Source: Silurus meridionalis
Lineage: Eukaryota; Chordata; Actinopteri; Siluriformes; Siluridae
Direction of reading: 5' to 3'
DNA length: 64,000 bases
Assembly: GCF_014805685.1 (NCBI RefSeq)
Contig: NC_060884.1
Coordinates: forward strand, 14,428,856 to 14,492,855
The notes under the pieces are model-generated. The model saw nothing but the letters and a program-made list of their open reading frames with translations. It searched no databases and was not told the DNA's origin. This document shows positions 11,765 through 24,304 of this stretch, one piece after another (the stretch's first letter is position 1; each line of letters opens with the position of its first letter). The translations under genes were made by a program, and so were the position numbers.

Positions 11765-13073
11765 ACAAATTTCCAGAACACTCGATAGAGTTGGAAATTT
11801 ATTAATCAAGTGTCCAGTCAGTGGTGCTGCTCTGGTATTATTTTGGTCCACTCTTCTTCCAGTCTCCTTCACAGTTCGGTGACTGTAGTGGGTTTCTTGG
11901 CCGTAACTTTGTCGCCAAGGATTTTCCAGAGGTTCTCTATTGGGTTGAGATCAGGACTCTGGGCAGGCCATGTCATTATTTCAATGTTTTCAGTTTCAAG
12001 GAACTGCTTTACCCATTTTGCTCTGTGACATGGAGCGTTGTCCTGCATGAACACTGCGGGCTGATTGGGTGATGAACGCATGGAAGGAACCATATGTTGG
12101 AACCATAAGAAGGTTCTGATAAACATTTGCATTCACTCTGCCATGTAGCTGTATAAGAGGCCCAACTCCTCCTGCACAAAACATGCCCCAAACCATGACA
12201 CTTCCTTCTCCACTTTTCACTGACTTCTTTACACACTTTGGGTTCAGTCTTTCTCCAGTTTGTCGCCAAACATAATGTTTCCAATCGGACCCAAATAAAT
12301 TAAACTTGCTTTCATCACTGAAGTGAACTTTGGACCAGTTCTCCTCTGTCCACACAACATGCTTAGTCTAGCCTTTTGATTCTTTCTGCTAATGAGAGGT
12401 TTGGTCACTGCAGAGTGGGCTTTCAGTCCAAATGCTCTTAAACGTCGAGACACTGTATGACGAGACAGATCCTTACCCTGTTCAGCTCTGAACTGGTGAG
12501 CAATTCCAGCTGCAGTGTGGAAACGATTGCCCATTGAGATCCTCCGCAGTATCCTGTCCTCTCTTGTATTTGTCTTCCGTGGACGACCAGCCTTCTTGGT
12601 GGACTTGATTGAGTTTGTGATGCTGTAAAGATTCAATATTCTTGAAATCACAGATTTGGAACGACCAACTTGTCTTGCTATGGCCGATAGGGTCATCCCT
12701 TTGGCCTTCATCTCGACAACCTGCTGCTGGACGCTTTCAGTCACTTTAGAACGGCGGCCCACCATCTTGCAGAGTCAGTGAAACTGGAAGTTAGGCTGCC
12801 AGTTAAATAAGGGGTTGACAGATAATCAAGGAAATTAGCACCAGGTACCAGATTAACACCAATAACTGGGAGGTATCCGAAAGTGTTCTCTAATTTTGAT
12901 CAGTGTTTTTTGGAAAATAATGTTTTTTTTAATGCCTTAGTTATTTTTTTGAAAAAGGTGTTCTGGTAGCATGGTATAGAGAGGACAAAAACTCCTTCAA
13001 CTGTTGAGCAGTGAAGATGAAATTATTTCAGAATTGTTCAATTGTTTATAAATTGTTCTCTAATTTTGATCGC

Positions 13074-13075
<2 letters not shown>
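11765..13075 (-). mobile_element. Second Tc1-like transposon, left-truncated
   Basis: A minus-strand Tc1-like transposase (11815-12765) is followed on the right by the terminal repeat. GTTCTCTAATTTTGATC occurs at about 12889-12905 and again at 13055-13071, the inner and outer direct repeats of one IR/DR end. The outer copy runs straight into a (GT)n tract at 13076. No matching inverted end was found on the left, where similarity stops near 11765-11810. The element therefore appears truncated, and no TA duplication could be paired. Confidence 0.75.
11815..12765 (-). pseudogene. Tc1-like transposase with two frameshifts
   Basis: Translation starts at ATG 12765 (MVGRRSKVTESVQQQVVEMK) with a helix-turn-helix N-terminus (AIARQVGRSKSVISRIL) and the GRPRK hook near residues 60-64. 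A first frameshift near 12360 moves the reading into WTEENWSKVHFSDESKFNLF (first catalytic D). A second near 12110-12120 moves it into the segment with [16 protein letters not shown] (second D) and NPIENLW (third, E), again DD34E. The C-terminus decays after EEWTKIIPEQHHR. All three catalytic residues survive but in three different frames, so no full protein can be made. It belongs to a different Tc1 subfamily from 7108-8119. Confidence 0.88.

Positions 13076-13131
<56 letters not shown>
13076..13131. repeat. (GT)n then (TA)n compound microsatellite
   Basis: GT units at 13076-13110 switch to TA units at 13111-13131, immediately outside the terminal repeat of the Tc1-like element. Compound tracts of this kind commonly grow from TA target sites. 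Confidence 0.95.
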
Positions 13132-16105
13132 TATTTATTTATTTTTTTTGGATCATTTATCTACATAGTCAAAATGCCATTTTATTTCTAAAAGGAGACT
13201 TTAAGCATTTTGAACAGTTTGTCCTCAAAAACAATTATGGCCTCTAAAAACATTCTTTGCTATTTTTAAATTCATAAACCCGGTAGACGGCTAAATGATG
13301 AATCTTATTAAATTATGTTTTTTAATGTTTTAGAACTCATGTAGTATGACAGTTACATCACATGGCAGATACATCATTCTTACTTATCTAAAATGTATAT
13401 GCTAGTCTGCTAGTCTTATTCTGTGTTATATTGACAGGCATATATTACATGCTTATGCAAGTGTTTTCTGACAGCAAATATGAAAAGTACTTTTTATTGT
13501 CATTTACCACACTTTTTGCTTCAGGCTAAGCAATCAAAAAAGTGCAACCTCATAGTAAATCCAAATGCATATGCATAAATCATTGTATTTCATTAGCAGT
13601 GTTTGGGTGACATTGAAATTACACTGGAGAAGAAAAAAGTGCTTTCATTATTATTTTCTATGTTTCTTTCTAATCTGGAATCAGTAGTAGGTTGCTAAAG
13701 ATTAAGCATTACCATAACCATGAACAACATGAAATATTGATGAGATGAGAATAGGATGAGGCATTTAATGTAAAACACTGCCCCCTTTCTCCAAACCACA
13801 GAAAATCACATAATCAAATATTTTGGGCAGCAGTAGATTTTTAAAGTGGGAGCTTCTTGTCACTGCAGTTACCTCTAGTCATTGTCAGTGCAAACAAGGC
13901 TGGCACAGCAGGACTGTCAGGTGGGGCTTGTATTGACACCCAGTGGTATGAAAAGTCAATCCAAGCAGACAAATGCTGCTGCTGTAGCATAGGAGGGTGG
14001 CTCAGGAGTCTGTGTGGTGCATGGCCAATGTAAAGGAACCACATTGCTATGTAGTGGCAGTCGCCTTGGGCATGAATATATCATCCCAGTTGGGACTAAG
14101 GGGAATTTAATTTGGCAGGTGCTTAAAGGACAACAGTCTGGCTATGTGGTATTTGAATAATTCTGAAAAGAAAAAAAAAAACATTGAAAATGGATTCATC
14201 CACTAAAAAGATTCCATCTATTCTTGTGCAGGTTTCTTTGCCTCTCATATAAATTTGTTATGCTTGTGCATGAAACAGTATGCATGCAAGATACAATGCT
14301 ATTTGGTCACTTTGATGAAGGTCTTGACGTGTGCATATACTTAATGAGGTATTTAGTTAATTCTCTCTGTCCTTGCTGTTTAGGATGCATCAAATAGACT
14401 AAAAAACAGACATATTTTAGCTGTAAGTTCCAACAATAGGTACTGTGATATGTCTTGGTACTTTTATGAGAAGAACTACGTACATAGTGTGCCTTTCAAC
14501 ACCAGGGATAGATTTAACGTGTTATGTATTATCAATAGTTTCTGGTAGGAGATAGCTATATAATTTTGTTGTCCTGACAATACACATAGGGGTAGTAAAT
14601 CAATAAAAAACCACAACTTTGTTAAAAGAAAAACTAATTTTCCCAATGAAGTCATAAACTTCAGTCATACTCATATTGTTAGTGCTGTTATAATTGCCGT
14701 TAACAAGATACTTCCATGTGCCATAATCATTTGACAAAAAAAAAAAAAGTAAAAATTCTTAAGCATCAGTAACTTCCAACTTAATGAAATTCCACTAACA
14801 TGTTTCTAAATATACTTTTTTTGCAATACACTAAACACTACTTCTCTTTTTATTGGGACACTTCTTTTAGAGGACAATGGACAATGTGTCATTAAAATAG
14901 GAACGGTATTTAATATGTATTTATACTTTTTGTTCGCTTATTTAGTTCATTTAGTCATTTCAATTGGCTGACAAATGCCTTTTTCCATTTACTTCAAATA
15001 ACAAACAAAATGGCATCTTTTGGTATTTATGCAGAATATACCATAGAATTTACTTAAATATGTATAAAATGTCAAAACTGACCATTAAAAACAAAGACCA
15101 TGAAGCAGTTGCAGTGCCAAGATCTCACAGGAATCACCACAGCCTGACATGGAGGGAAGCACCTATGGCAGCCATTTGTTAGTTCACTGAAATGATGATG
15201 AAGTCCCTATAAAACGATCACTTTGGAAAGCAATAAGCAATGGACATTGTGCTCCTGAGATTCTTGGCACTGTTTTTATGCTGAATAAAATATGGTTATG
15301 GCAGCAGATGGGCTTACATAACCAGGCAACATTACATTTTTTTTAATTAAACTCTGTTAAATGGAATAATACAGCTAAATTAGTGTTGCCCAAAATGATT
15401 TTTTTAATTTATTTTTTATTTTTTGCTTTTAAAGAATAAACCTTTTAATATTGCATGTATTAAAATAGTTATTAGCTGTGTTGTGTGAAACTCACAACTG
15501 GCATTTACCTAGGAATCTGCATAAATGGCTCTGTTAATTCAAATACCATTGGACAAACTGTAAATATGATGGAAAGCTATGGCTAAAGAGCATGTTGGAA
15601 ATGGAAGTTGCTTCATACCATCGAGGAACTGCCTGGACAAAAAGCCTTCCCTTTAAACTCACCAGAGAGTAGAGTATGAAAAGCTGGTAGGAACTTCATC
15701 TAGGAACCTTAAAATTGTCATTAAAGCAAAATGTGGTTTTGGCAAGTGCTGGTCTAAAAAAGTAGAACATATTACACATTAACTGAACTGTTAAGTATTA
15801 TCTTAAACTGTGATAAACTTTCTAAATGAAAAATATAAACTTAAAATTTTCTTATTAACAATTATTTGTTAATATTTATTCATAATATATTGAAATCTAC
15901 AACGAAGTGCCACCCTAACCTTTGATATAATAGAAGGAAATGGCTAAAACTTTTTTGACAGTTGCCTTCTATACAGTTCCAACTTAGTTCATATGGAGGA
16001 GTGAATTGAGACTGAAGACTTGACAATGGAGAGAACTACAATGTTCAGGTTACACTGCATAAACTGCACTCTAGCTACTGATTTTTGCATAGAGACATTG
16101 AAAGT

Positions 16106-16108
<3 letters not shown>

Positions 16109-16139
<31 letters not shown>
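16109..16139. repeat. (GT)n microsatellite
   Basis: About 15 GT units, followed by a short GA-rich stretch. Confidence 0.95.
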
Positions 16140-16142
<3 letters not shown>

Positions 16143-16663
16143 AGAGAGAGAGACAGGAAGAGCTAGTGAGAGAGGGACAGAGAATCACTGGTGTTTAATC
16201 AGCCTCACTTTCCCTAGGCATTGATTCACTTCATTCTCTTTCTTTTTTTTATTGAGTCAATTTAAGTCAAATCAGATAGAATGATGTAAAACATCAACAA
16301 GGGTACCACTTAATTATCACAAGTTAGTGACAGATACCTTGATACTCTGTTTCATCTGATTTACAAGACTTTCATGACACACATCAGGTTTCAAAATGAA
16401 TGTTGAAGGTAAGAATATACCTCTCAATTGTTTGTAAGTTAATGTAGTGAACATTAACTAGAACCAGAATAAATTATGTAAATAAATAGTAAATAGAGTG
16501 AAAATAGTAAACAAAAATAGCTTTAGGTGTTTCATGGAAATACCGGAGCAACACAAAGTAACACTAAGAAATGTGAATTGTACTTCAAATACAAATTAAT
16601 ATAAATAATGAATGAGTTTTGCATTATGACCTGTCTTATGGCCATATTAAAGCGACATAAATC

Positions 16664-16665
<2 letters not shown>

Positions 16666-16716
<51 letters not shown>
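16666..16716. repeat. (TG)n microsatellite
   Basis: About 25 uninterrupted TG units. Confidence 0.97.
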
Positions 16717-16717
<1 letters not shown>

Positions 16718-18721
16718 ATGCACAATTTTGGCAGGCTGCCAAAAATCAAGCAAACATGCATAACAAACCTTGATAATACAGTTGCACAGAGGAACATTCT
16801 CTCATGTTCTCTTACTAAAATCCTTTCCTTTTTTAATAAAACTGTATGATTTGGAAGCTTGGAGAAATAAAAAGAAAAATATAACCACATTTTTACTCTT
16901 TTTTCTTTTTATCAGAGGCATGACTAATGGAAAACAAAAATACTTGCTAATGACTTTGAACTTAAAGGTGTATGGTAGCATTCTGTCTGGGAATTAAAAG
17001 TTGCTATTTTTAAATAGGCTTTGTGGAAATTAAGGCTTTGTGAGCTTAGTTTGGAAGGCAAGATTTCTTGTCTTATTGCAAAGCTTGTTGTCAGTTAGTT
17101 GAAGCTCAATTCCAGAGTGCTGCAGGGCACTGACACCTAAAAATGCAAAAGCAGACGTGGGAGCTGAAAAGAGAGAGACATTGATTGACTGTGGGGGAAA
17201 AAAAAGAATCATTTTCAGGCATTCAATAGTAATTCTGCATAGTTCAGCACTTTCTTAGATAATTGCATTTGCAATAAACGTCCCTATTTTCGCTTCACTA
17301 AGAAATCAAGCAAGATTAAACCCCAGGTGCTTGTTTTTTATTTTTATTTTTTTTGCACACATAATAAAAGTGTTTGTACATCCTTTTTTGTGTGCTCAAC
17401 CTTAAGATGCTCATCATTATAGCTAATAGCAGGCTGTTTTGCACACAACAACCTCACAGTTGCTAATACCTTACCAGCTGTTTCCCATGCTGTGTGCTAT
17501 CACACATACACACAGTTTCACGCATAAATAAACTTTCTGCAATGCTCATACCTGAACAAGGCCTAAGTGCTCCATCTTTGTTATTGTACTCACTCCGACA
17601 GCCTGTCTCTCATTGCCCAGCATGCAAATCCAAAGCTACCAAATTTTGCTACTATCAAGACTGATGCTCTTCTCTCACTCTGTGCTCCAAAAGAGAAACA
17701 CATTTATTACCTCCTGGTTTTGGACTCTCTATCTTTCTTCAAATTAAATAAGTGGCTGCTGTTGCCTCGCTGCATGCGTACCAAAATTGCTATAAATCTG
17801 AAAAAACTACATTATTGTGATGGGAATTAATGTAACCAGTACATGGCATGTGATGAATGGGCAAATTAAATATCCATGTAAAAGAAAGAGATAAAATGTA
17901 AAAAAGAAAAGATGAGGAAGAAGAGACTCCCTTACTGAAAACACGTCAACAAATCCTGCATCCTACCCAACTTATGTGTATAGGGCTAGATTTTCTTCTG
18001 TTGAGAGAATTACCTGCCCAAAAGATTTTACTGTCATAACAGAAAACTGCCAAATTATGTTTGTGTGTATGTGTATGTGTGGCAGGGTAGGGGCTATTTG
18101 TTTGATTTTTGTGCCAGTTTATTGTGTAATATGGTTAGGTGATGGGGTCTACAAGCAAAACTAGAATTTTTATATTTTATTATTACCAGGTAGGTAATAG
18201 GTCACATGGCATCTGGTTGAGACTAGTAGTGTGCTTAGCACAAGCAGGTGGTTTTTACCTTCAGGCTGACATAAATGGTCAGAAATAAAGACCATGGTCT
18301 TTAATTTAAAAGTTTAGCACTGCACATTTTATTTTGACATATTGACGGCCTGGTCCTCAGTGCTTTAAATTAAGCTAATAGTTTTGGTTGAGGTTGCCAA
18401 ATGCTTTACACCACAAAGATTATAATTAAAGAGTAGCATCATATTGAACACTCTTCTAGCTAATCTGATCATAACTTGGTGATGCTTTTGCGAACTTCAT
18501 TTTTTTATTTATTTATTTTTTTTATGGTAATTAGCATCAACCAAATGTATTAGAAAATCCTGGGGGCAGGTTCATACAGACACAAACATTGTGTACATGA
18601 AAGAGACTCAGTACAGACAGTGACATATTAAGCTAATATAAAATTACGGGATTTTAGTGACTACTTATTTGTTAATTGGACTGAATAATCCATGTGCTGA
18701 ATAGATAATTACACTCTTGAT

Positions 18722-18920
18722 GTCACCCAAATGTGGATGGGTTCCCCTTTGAGTCTAGTTCCGCTGAAGGTTTCTTCCTTATAACATAAGTTTTTCCTTT
18801 CCACAGTCGCGATGGCCTGCTCATCATTATAAATACACATCGTTCACCTTAATTGTTAAATTCTGTAAAGCTGCTTTGAGACAATGAAAAGCACTATAGA
18901 AATAAACTTGACTTGACTTG
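18722..18920 (+). repeat. Interspersed retroposon-like repeat with (ACTTG)n tail
   Basis: It begins near GTGGATGGGTTCCCC and contains GCTGCTTTGAGACAATG, ending in AATAAACTTGACTTGACTTG. The same 3' module occurs inverted at 50472-50560, so it is dispersed. A pentamer-repeat tail is typical of SINE or LINE 3' ends. I do not assign a family name. Confidence 0.6.
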
Positions 18921-19354
18921 TGCTTTAAATATGTCCTAAATGGAAAATAGAACAAAATAAATAGTAAGTACACTAGTGATTTATAGATCTTTTGCTGCTA
19001 TTTCTTTTTTGTTTGTTTGGTTTGTTAGTTGTTTTTAAATAACATTAAGGAAATATTACATTCCTGTTTTGAGGTCTTAAGGCCATAATAATTAATGTGA
19101 AGATGCAGTGGTCAGGCTTGCCCAAGATTAAATGAGGCATCTTATTTATTTATTTAAGTTTTTCATTGCATTTTGCTATTTTGGGAAAACCAACTAAATT
19201 ATTTCGAATGTATAATAGTATAATGGTATACTATACCTATTCTGGGGAAAAAAAAAAAAACTTGACCAACTGCATTGATGCTGCCAGAATTCAAAGATCA
19301 AGCTGGCAGTGCTGCACATTTCGGAATGTAACTAAATGTTAAGACATTTATATT

Positions 19355-19358
<4 letters not shown>

Positions 19359-19421
<63 letters not shown>
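19359..19421. repeat. (TA)n microsatellite
   Basis: About 31 uninterrupted TA units. Confidence 0.97.
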
Positions 19422-19423
<2 letters not shown>

Positions 19424-20994
19424 CTCACTTTGAACATGATGTTTAAAAGTAGTTATCATATAACTGTCTTCAAAAAAGATGTTATTTCTTTAGGATTTTC
19501 TTGGCACCTTCCTTATTTCATTTGACTGGTAAAGTCACAGTCTGCACATAGCTACACTGGATCCATGGTAGCTGACTTTGTCACAATATCAGTCAGGAAA
19601 GAGGGATAAATGCATTCCAAATTATTAAATGTACAACTAAACACGGTGAATGCCATCATCAAGAAGCAGACAAAAATGCTACAAAAAAGCACATCACAAG
19701 AAGAACACTATACTCAATGTGAAACAAAATGGTGTAAATTTTTTATCTTAAATATTTTCTTTTTTTTTCATTTAATTTTTGTATATTGCAATTTCACATT
19801 AAAGATAGAAAACTGAGCTAAAATTATTTATCTACATAAAAGCCTGGCATTTTACCGGGGTGAGTAGTGTTTTTATACATATACTGTAGGTGTGAAGGTC
19901 AGGTGTCCACATACTTTGTCGATGTAATATATGACCAAATAATAAAGTTCTCTAGCTTATTCAGTCACATTAAATAGAAAGCTTTCCACAAGGCATCTGG
20001 TTCAGACCAATCATGAACTCCTTGCATTGACTGGAGCTGAGGTTATAACTAAGACAAAGCAAACATGCATTTGTGCAGGCTTTTCATTGAATGCATGTGG
20101 AAATCTTAAAAACAATGTGGATCACATTTTCTTTCACAAAATTGTGTAATGGTGAAAAGGAATATTTGCATGGGCCAGACTTTGGAACAAAATCCTGCTG
20201 GTTCAGAAAGATAAAATTTTCATTCCAGAAGTGAGGAAATAAGTATTTGAAATTGTACCTTTAAATAAGAGTAGATATACAGACTTGAATGTTATGGCCA
20301 AAGCTTGTAACCTTTGTAAGCATATTCAGGAGTGTCTTTGCTGAGCAGTCCTTACTAATTCTATCTCACCTGCAACTCTCAATGTCAAAAGTCAGGGACC
20401 TCTGAGAAGGTTAAAATGATGATGTATTTTAGTGAAAGTTTATGGACAAAGAAGAATTTTTTATCTTTTATGTGTTTGGTACAGATGAATCATCCACAGT
20501 GTGTCCAAGGACAAGAGCTAACGAGGTAAAAAGGTCAGTTTTGATTTTAGTCTTTAATGGACCGGTATGCCATAAATCAACCTTTAGAAAAGGCAGCTTA
20601 CCTGCATTAAAGGAAAAATCCTGTCTGAATGACTTGCATATTAATCATTATGATTTCATAATGTGAACTTCAGTGACATCCAATATTTATTTTGTAATGC
20701 ATTTTGGAGATGACTTTTTAGGTTAAACTCCATTCATTAACTGGTTGATCAATTTCCCTTTTTACTATTAGTTTTTTAATTTGTACACAATGCTTTTTGT
20801 CAGGTAACAGAGGTGTTAGTGGGATTTAGGCCTAGTTTAATCTCTACCTAAAGTGCAACTGTGCGTTTCAACTTAACTACCTAATAACTAATTAGACATG
20901 TTTTTTATTTTTTACAAAGTTGTGTGAAAGAACTTACATGGCCTGCCCAGAACCTGATTTCCACCTCACTGAACACTTTCAGGATAAAATGGAA

Positions 20995-21372
20995 TGCTGA
21001 CTCTGTGACGGGTCAGGTGCCCGCCTTTTCAGCCCCAATGTCACCTTCTACTCTAATGTAGTTGTACTGAAAGAGTGTGGTTATGAGACGATTCCCAGGG
21101 TCGTGGATGCCTGCGAGCTATCTCTCCCCTAGTGCTACATCCTCCCTTAAGGCCCCAGTGTTGCCTACCACGCCTCTTCAGACCTCCTTGGCTTTGTTGG
21201 GCAAAGCATACATGGCGGCATGTCAGGCTGCACACTATGGCAGTCTTGCAGGCACTCTTGCCATCAAGAAGCACTTGTGGTTGACTTTTTCTGATCTCAG
21301 TGGCAGGGACAGAACCTTTCTTCTAGATGCCCCTGTCATGGCAACTGGCCTGTGCACCAATTAAAATCTTAT
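20995..21372 (+). mobile_element. DIRS1-like gag fragment
   Basis: The plus strand encodes segments typical of the DIRS1-like gag C-terminal half: ASYLSPSATSSLKAPVLPT, then LLGKAYMAACQA and KKHLWLTFSDLSGRDRTFLL. The same HLWLTLS motif occurs in the gag of the copy at 51.5-55.7 kb. A stretch normally separating the last two segments is missing. No terminal repeat, RT or recombinase is attached, so this is an isolated scrap. Confidence 0.75.
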
Positions 21373-21606
21373 TCATGTCTATATGGTTTTAAATATCTTA
21401 ACGTTTCATGAGTGACAGTCAGAAAAAAAAAAACAACAACCCTGTTCAGGGGAAATTGGTACACTATGACAAAAAAACAAAACAAAGGAAATTAAATGTG
21501 AATTTCAAGATGTCCGGGGGGAACATTTCACATTTTCCTGCTACCATTTCAGTAACAATAGCGAGAAATTACGTTTTTTTGTCTTTAGACCTTAAATAAA
21601 ATAATA

Positions 21607-24250
21607 TTAAGTAAAAAGCAAGCTAAGTGTTGGGCGGCAGTGATGGAGGCATAAGCCCGAAGCACCAGCAAACAGAGCTTTAATGAATAGCAAGCAGAGA
21701 AACACACAAATACCCTCGGTGTGTAGGTAAATGCGGGGCATGCTTAGGGAGCGCGTTCGGTAAAGTCCCACCCTGCCGAAAGTGAGTCCATGAAGGAATG
21801 TCCAGTGAGCGCTTCGGGGGGAAGAAGTGATGTGGAAAGCCAGGCCGAAATGTATCGAGCGATAGAGCGTACATAAAGTCCAATAAAGTCCCCTCGCCTG
21901 GGGCGCTGGGCGGCGCAGATGCGAGGCGTGGAACTCCGCCAGCAGCGCAGGGTCCAGCACGTCCTGTCTGGCCACCAATGACCGCTCCTCCGGACTGTAC
22001 CCCTCCCAGTCCACCAGGTACTCGAGGCGACTCCCGCACCGCCTGGAATCCAGGACCTCCCTCACTGCATAGACACCGGGCTGATCCACGACCTCCGGCT
22101 GGGCAGGCACAGCGGGGCCACCTGGGGGGCGAGAGATAGGAGAGACACAAGGTTTGAGTAAGGACACGTGGAAGGTAGGGTGGATGCGGTACCTCGCAGG
22201 CAGCTCCAGCCGGTTGGACACGTTGCTGATCTGGTCGGAGATCCTGAAGGGCCCACTGAACCGGGGGCTCAGCTTACAGCAGGGCAGCTTCAGCTTCAGG
22301 TCCTTTGTCAACAGCCACACCAGGTCCCCAGGACGGAAACGCGAAGACTCCAGCCGCCATGCGTCAGCGTGTCGGTGGGCGTTGCGGAGGGCCCAACGCA
22401 GCTGAGTGTGCGCTGACTCCCAAACCCAGCTGATCTCCCGGAACCAGGAATCCACCGCAGTCCCATTGCTTGGCTCGTTCGACCAGGGCAACAGGGGCAG
22501 GGTTAGGGTTACAGGGCTTCTGCTGTCTCGAGGGCGGTAGGCAGGCTCTTCATGGGGACGAAGCGGCAGGCTTTAGAGAAATAGTCCACCACCACCAGGA
22601 TGCAGGTGTGGCCCTCCGACCTGGGCAGATCCGTCACAAAGTTGATTCCCAGGTGGTACCAGGGGCGCTGAGGGATGGGGAGCGGCATCAGCTTGTCCAC
22701 GGGCAGGTGGCGCGGGACCTTGGACACGGTGCAGGTGGGACACTTCTGCACATAACGCGTGACCTCCGTCATCCCCGGCCACCAGTAACGCGCTTGGATG
22801 AGCTGGACCGTTTGCTTCTCACCCAGCTGGCCCATGCCCGGTCCCTCGTGGACTGACCTGATGAGGCCACGCCGGCAGAAGGTCGGGACGAAGATACGCC
22901 CTTCTGGGCACCCCGCAGGGTTGGTCTCTTGGAGTGATGCCATGCGAATCTCGCGGTCTATGTCCCAGACGATAGGCCCTAGGATGAGTGCGGGAGGAAG
23001 GATGGATTCTGGGTCGCTGGGTTCGTCCGGCCCGTACATCCGGGACAGGGCGTCGGCCTTGCCGTTCAGTGCACTGGCCCGGTAGGTGATCTGGAACCGG
23101 AACCTGGTGAAGAAGAGGGCCCAGCGAGCCTGTCGAGGGCTGAGCCTCCGGGCCTCCCATAGGTACTGTGTCTCCATTCATCCAAGGCCAGCTTGATGGC
23201 CAGGAGCTTGTGGTTGCTGATGTTGTAGTTGTGCTCGGCGGTGGAGAGCTTGTGGGTGAAGAAGGCACACGGGTGGAGCTGAGGAGGGGTTCCTGACATC
23301 TGGGAGAGGGTGTCGGCAGAGCTCGTGGATGGCCTCCTGAGCCTCCTTGGTCCACCTCAGGATTTGTGCTTTACCCCTGAGGAGCAAGGTGAGGGGGGCG
23401 GTGATCCAGCTGTAACCCTGGATGAACCGGTGATAGAAATTCATGAACACCAGGAAACGCTGGATCTCCTTGATCGACTCAGGGATGGGCCACTCCCTCA
23501 CTGCCCTAAACTTCTTCTCGTCCATCTGGATCTCCTCCACACTGATGACGTAGCCCAGGAAGTGGATCGTTGGGTAGTGGAACTCGCACTTCGAGAGGTT
23601 CAGGTAGAGCCGGTGTGAACGAAGTGCTTACAGGACGGCACGCATGTGTCTCAGGTGTTCCTCCAGGTTCTGTGAGTAGATCAGGATTTTGTCTATGTAA
23701 ACCATGACGAACCTTTGGAGGTAGGGCCGGAGCACCTCATTCATGAACCCCTAGGAGACGGCTGGAGAGATGGAGAGGCCATAAGGCATGACCTGGTACT
23801 CATACTGCCCCAAAGGTGTGATGAAGGCGGTCTTCCACTCGTCTCCCTTCCTTATGCGTACCAGGTTATAAGCTCTCCGTAGATCGAGCTTGGTGAAAAC
23901 CCTCGCCTCCCTTAGGTCCTCCAGAGCAGCTGGCACGAGTGGGAGGGGGTGAGGAAGAGGAGCGATCTGTGAGTTCAGCTGTCGGTAGTCGATACAGGGG
24001 CGAAGACCTCCATCCTTCTTTCCCACGAAAAAGAAGCTGGGGAGGATGAGTGTGTGATGAAACCCTGGCGGAGAGCCTGCTGTACGTATTCCTCCATCGC
24101 TCGGTGTTATGGAGCAGACAGCGGGTACACACGGCCCTTGGGCATCTTAGCTCCGGAGAGCAGGTCAATGCAACAGTCCCAGGGTCGATGAGGGGGAAGA
24201 CGGGTAGCAGCCTGGGCAGTGAACACGTCCCCGAAGGCCTGGTACCTTAG
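21607..24250 (-). mobile_element. Ty3/Gypsy chromodomain retrotransposon fragment
   Basis: Minus-strand pol remnants run from RT (about 24250) through RNase H and integrase to a chromodomain (about 21900). GC content is visibly higher than in the flanks. Gag, protease and the 5' LTR are absent: the 5' side stops near 24250 beside an RTE-like LINE. Downstream of the chromodomain (21890-21607, minus) an ATTAAA (21679-21684) suggests 3' LTR sequence, but no second LTR is present to prove it. Confidence 0.88.
21888..24250 (-). pseudogene. Broken Gypsy pol: RT, RNase H, integrase, chromodomain
   Basis: Domains in order on the minus strand are RT (24250-23360; [17 protein letters not shown], then [15 protein letters not shown]), RNase H (23360-23000; GKADALSRM at its end), integrase zinc region (CPTC), integrase core start (WYHLGINFVTDLP), integrase C-terminal domain and chromodomain (VREVLDSRR...EYLVDWEGY). 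Lesions: an in-frame TAG near 23752 and another stop near 23627 in RT; the RT active site reads YIDK instead of YIDD (about 23690); frameshifts near 23305 and 23175; the first integrase aspartate is N in INFVTDLP; and after TALETAEAL (22509) a stop and deletion remove the rest of the integrase core with its second and third catalytic residues. The enzyme is dead. The 90 or so residues open after the chromodomain are probably LTR read-through. Confidence 0.9.
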
Positions 24251-24304
24251 GCCAGGTACCTGGAACCATATAGCAGGTCCCACTACAGGTCCCACCTATA
24301 AACT

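Larger units (their letters stand above)
13132..20994. other. Long AT-rich non-coding stretch
   Basis: No host gene or exon is supported in nearly 8 kb. It contains (GT)n at 16109-16139 and 16666-16716, (TA)n at 19359-19421, an interspersed repeat at 18722-18920 and a short Tc1-like end remnant near 19885-19930 (containing GGTCAGGTGTCCACATACTT). The remaining open frames are short, compositionally AT-rich and without motifs. Confidence 0.5.

Noticed and set aside
16532..16890. Open frames rich in His-Thr or Cys-Val repeats
   Set aside because: They are translations of the (TG)n microsatellite.
21607..21887. About 90 extra residues open after the Gypsy chromodomain
   Set aside because: They show no domain features and overlap an ATTAAA signal and LTR-like sequence, so this is most likely read-through, not a protein extension.
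22154..22856. Plus-strand open frames across the Gypsy fragment
   Set aside because: Antisense shadows of the GC-rich pol sequence, with no domain of their own.
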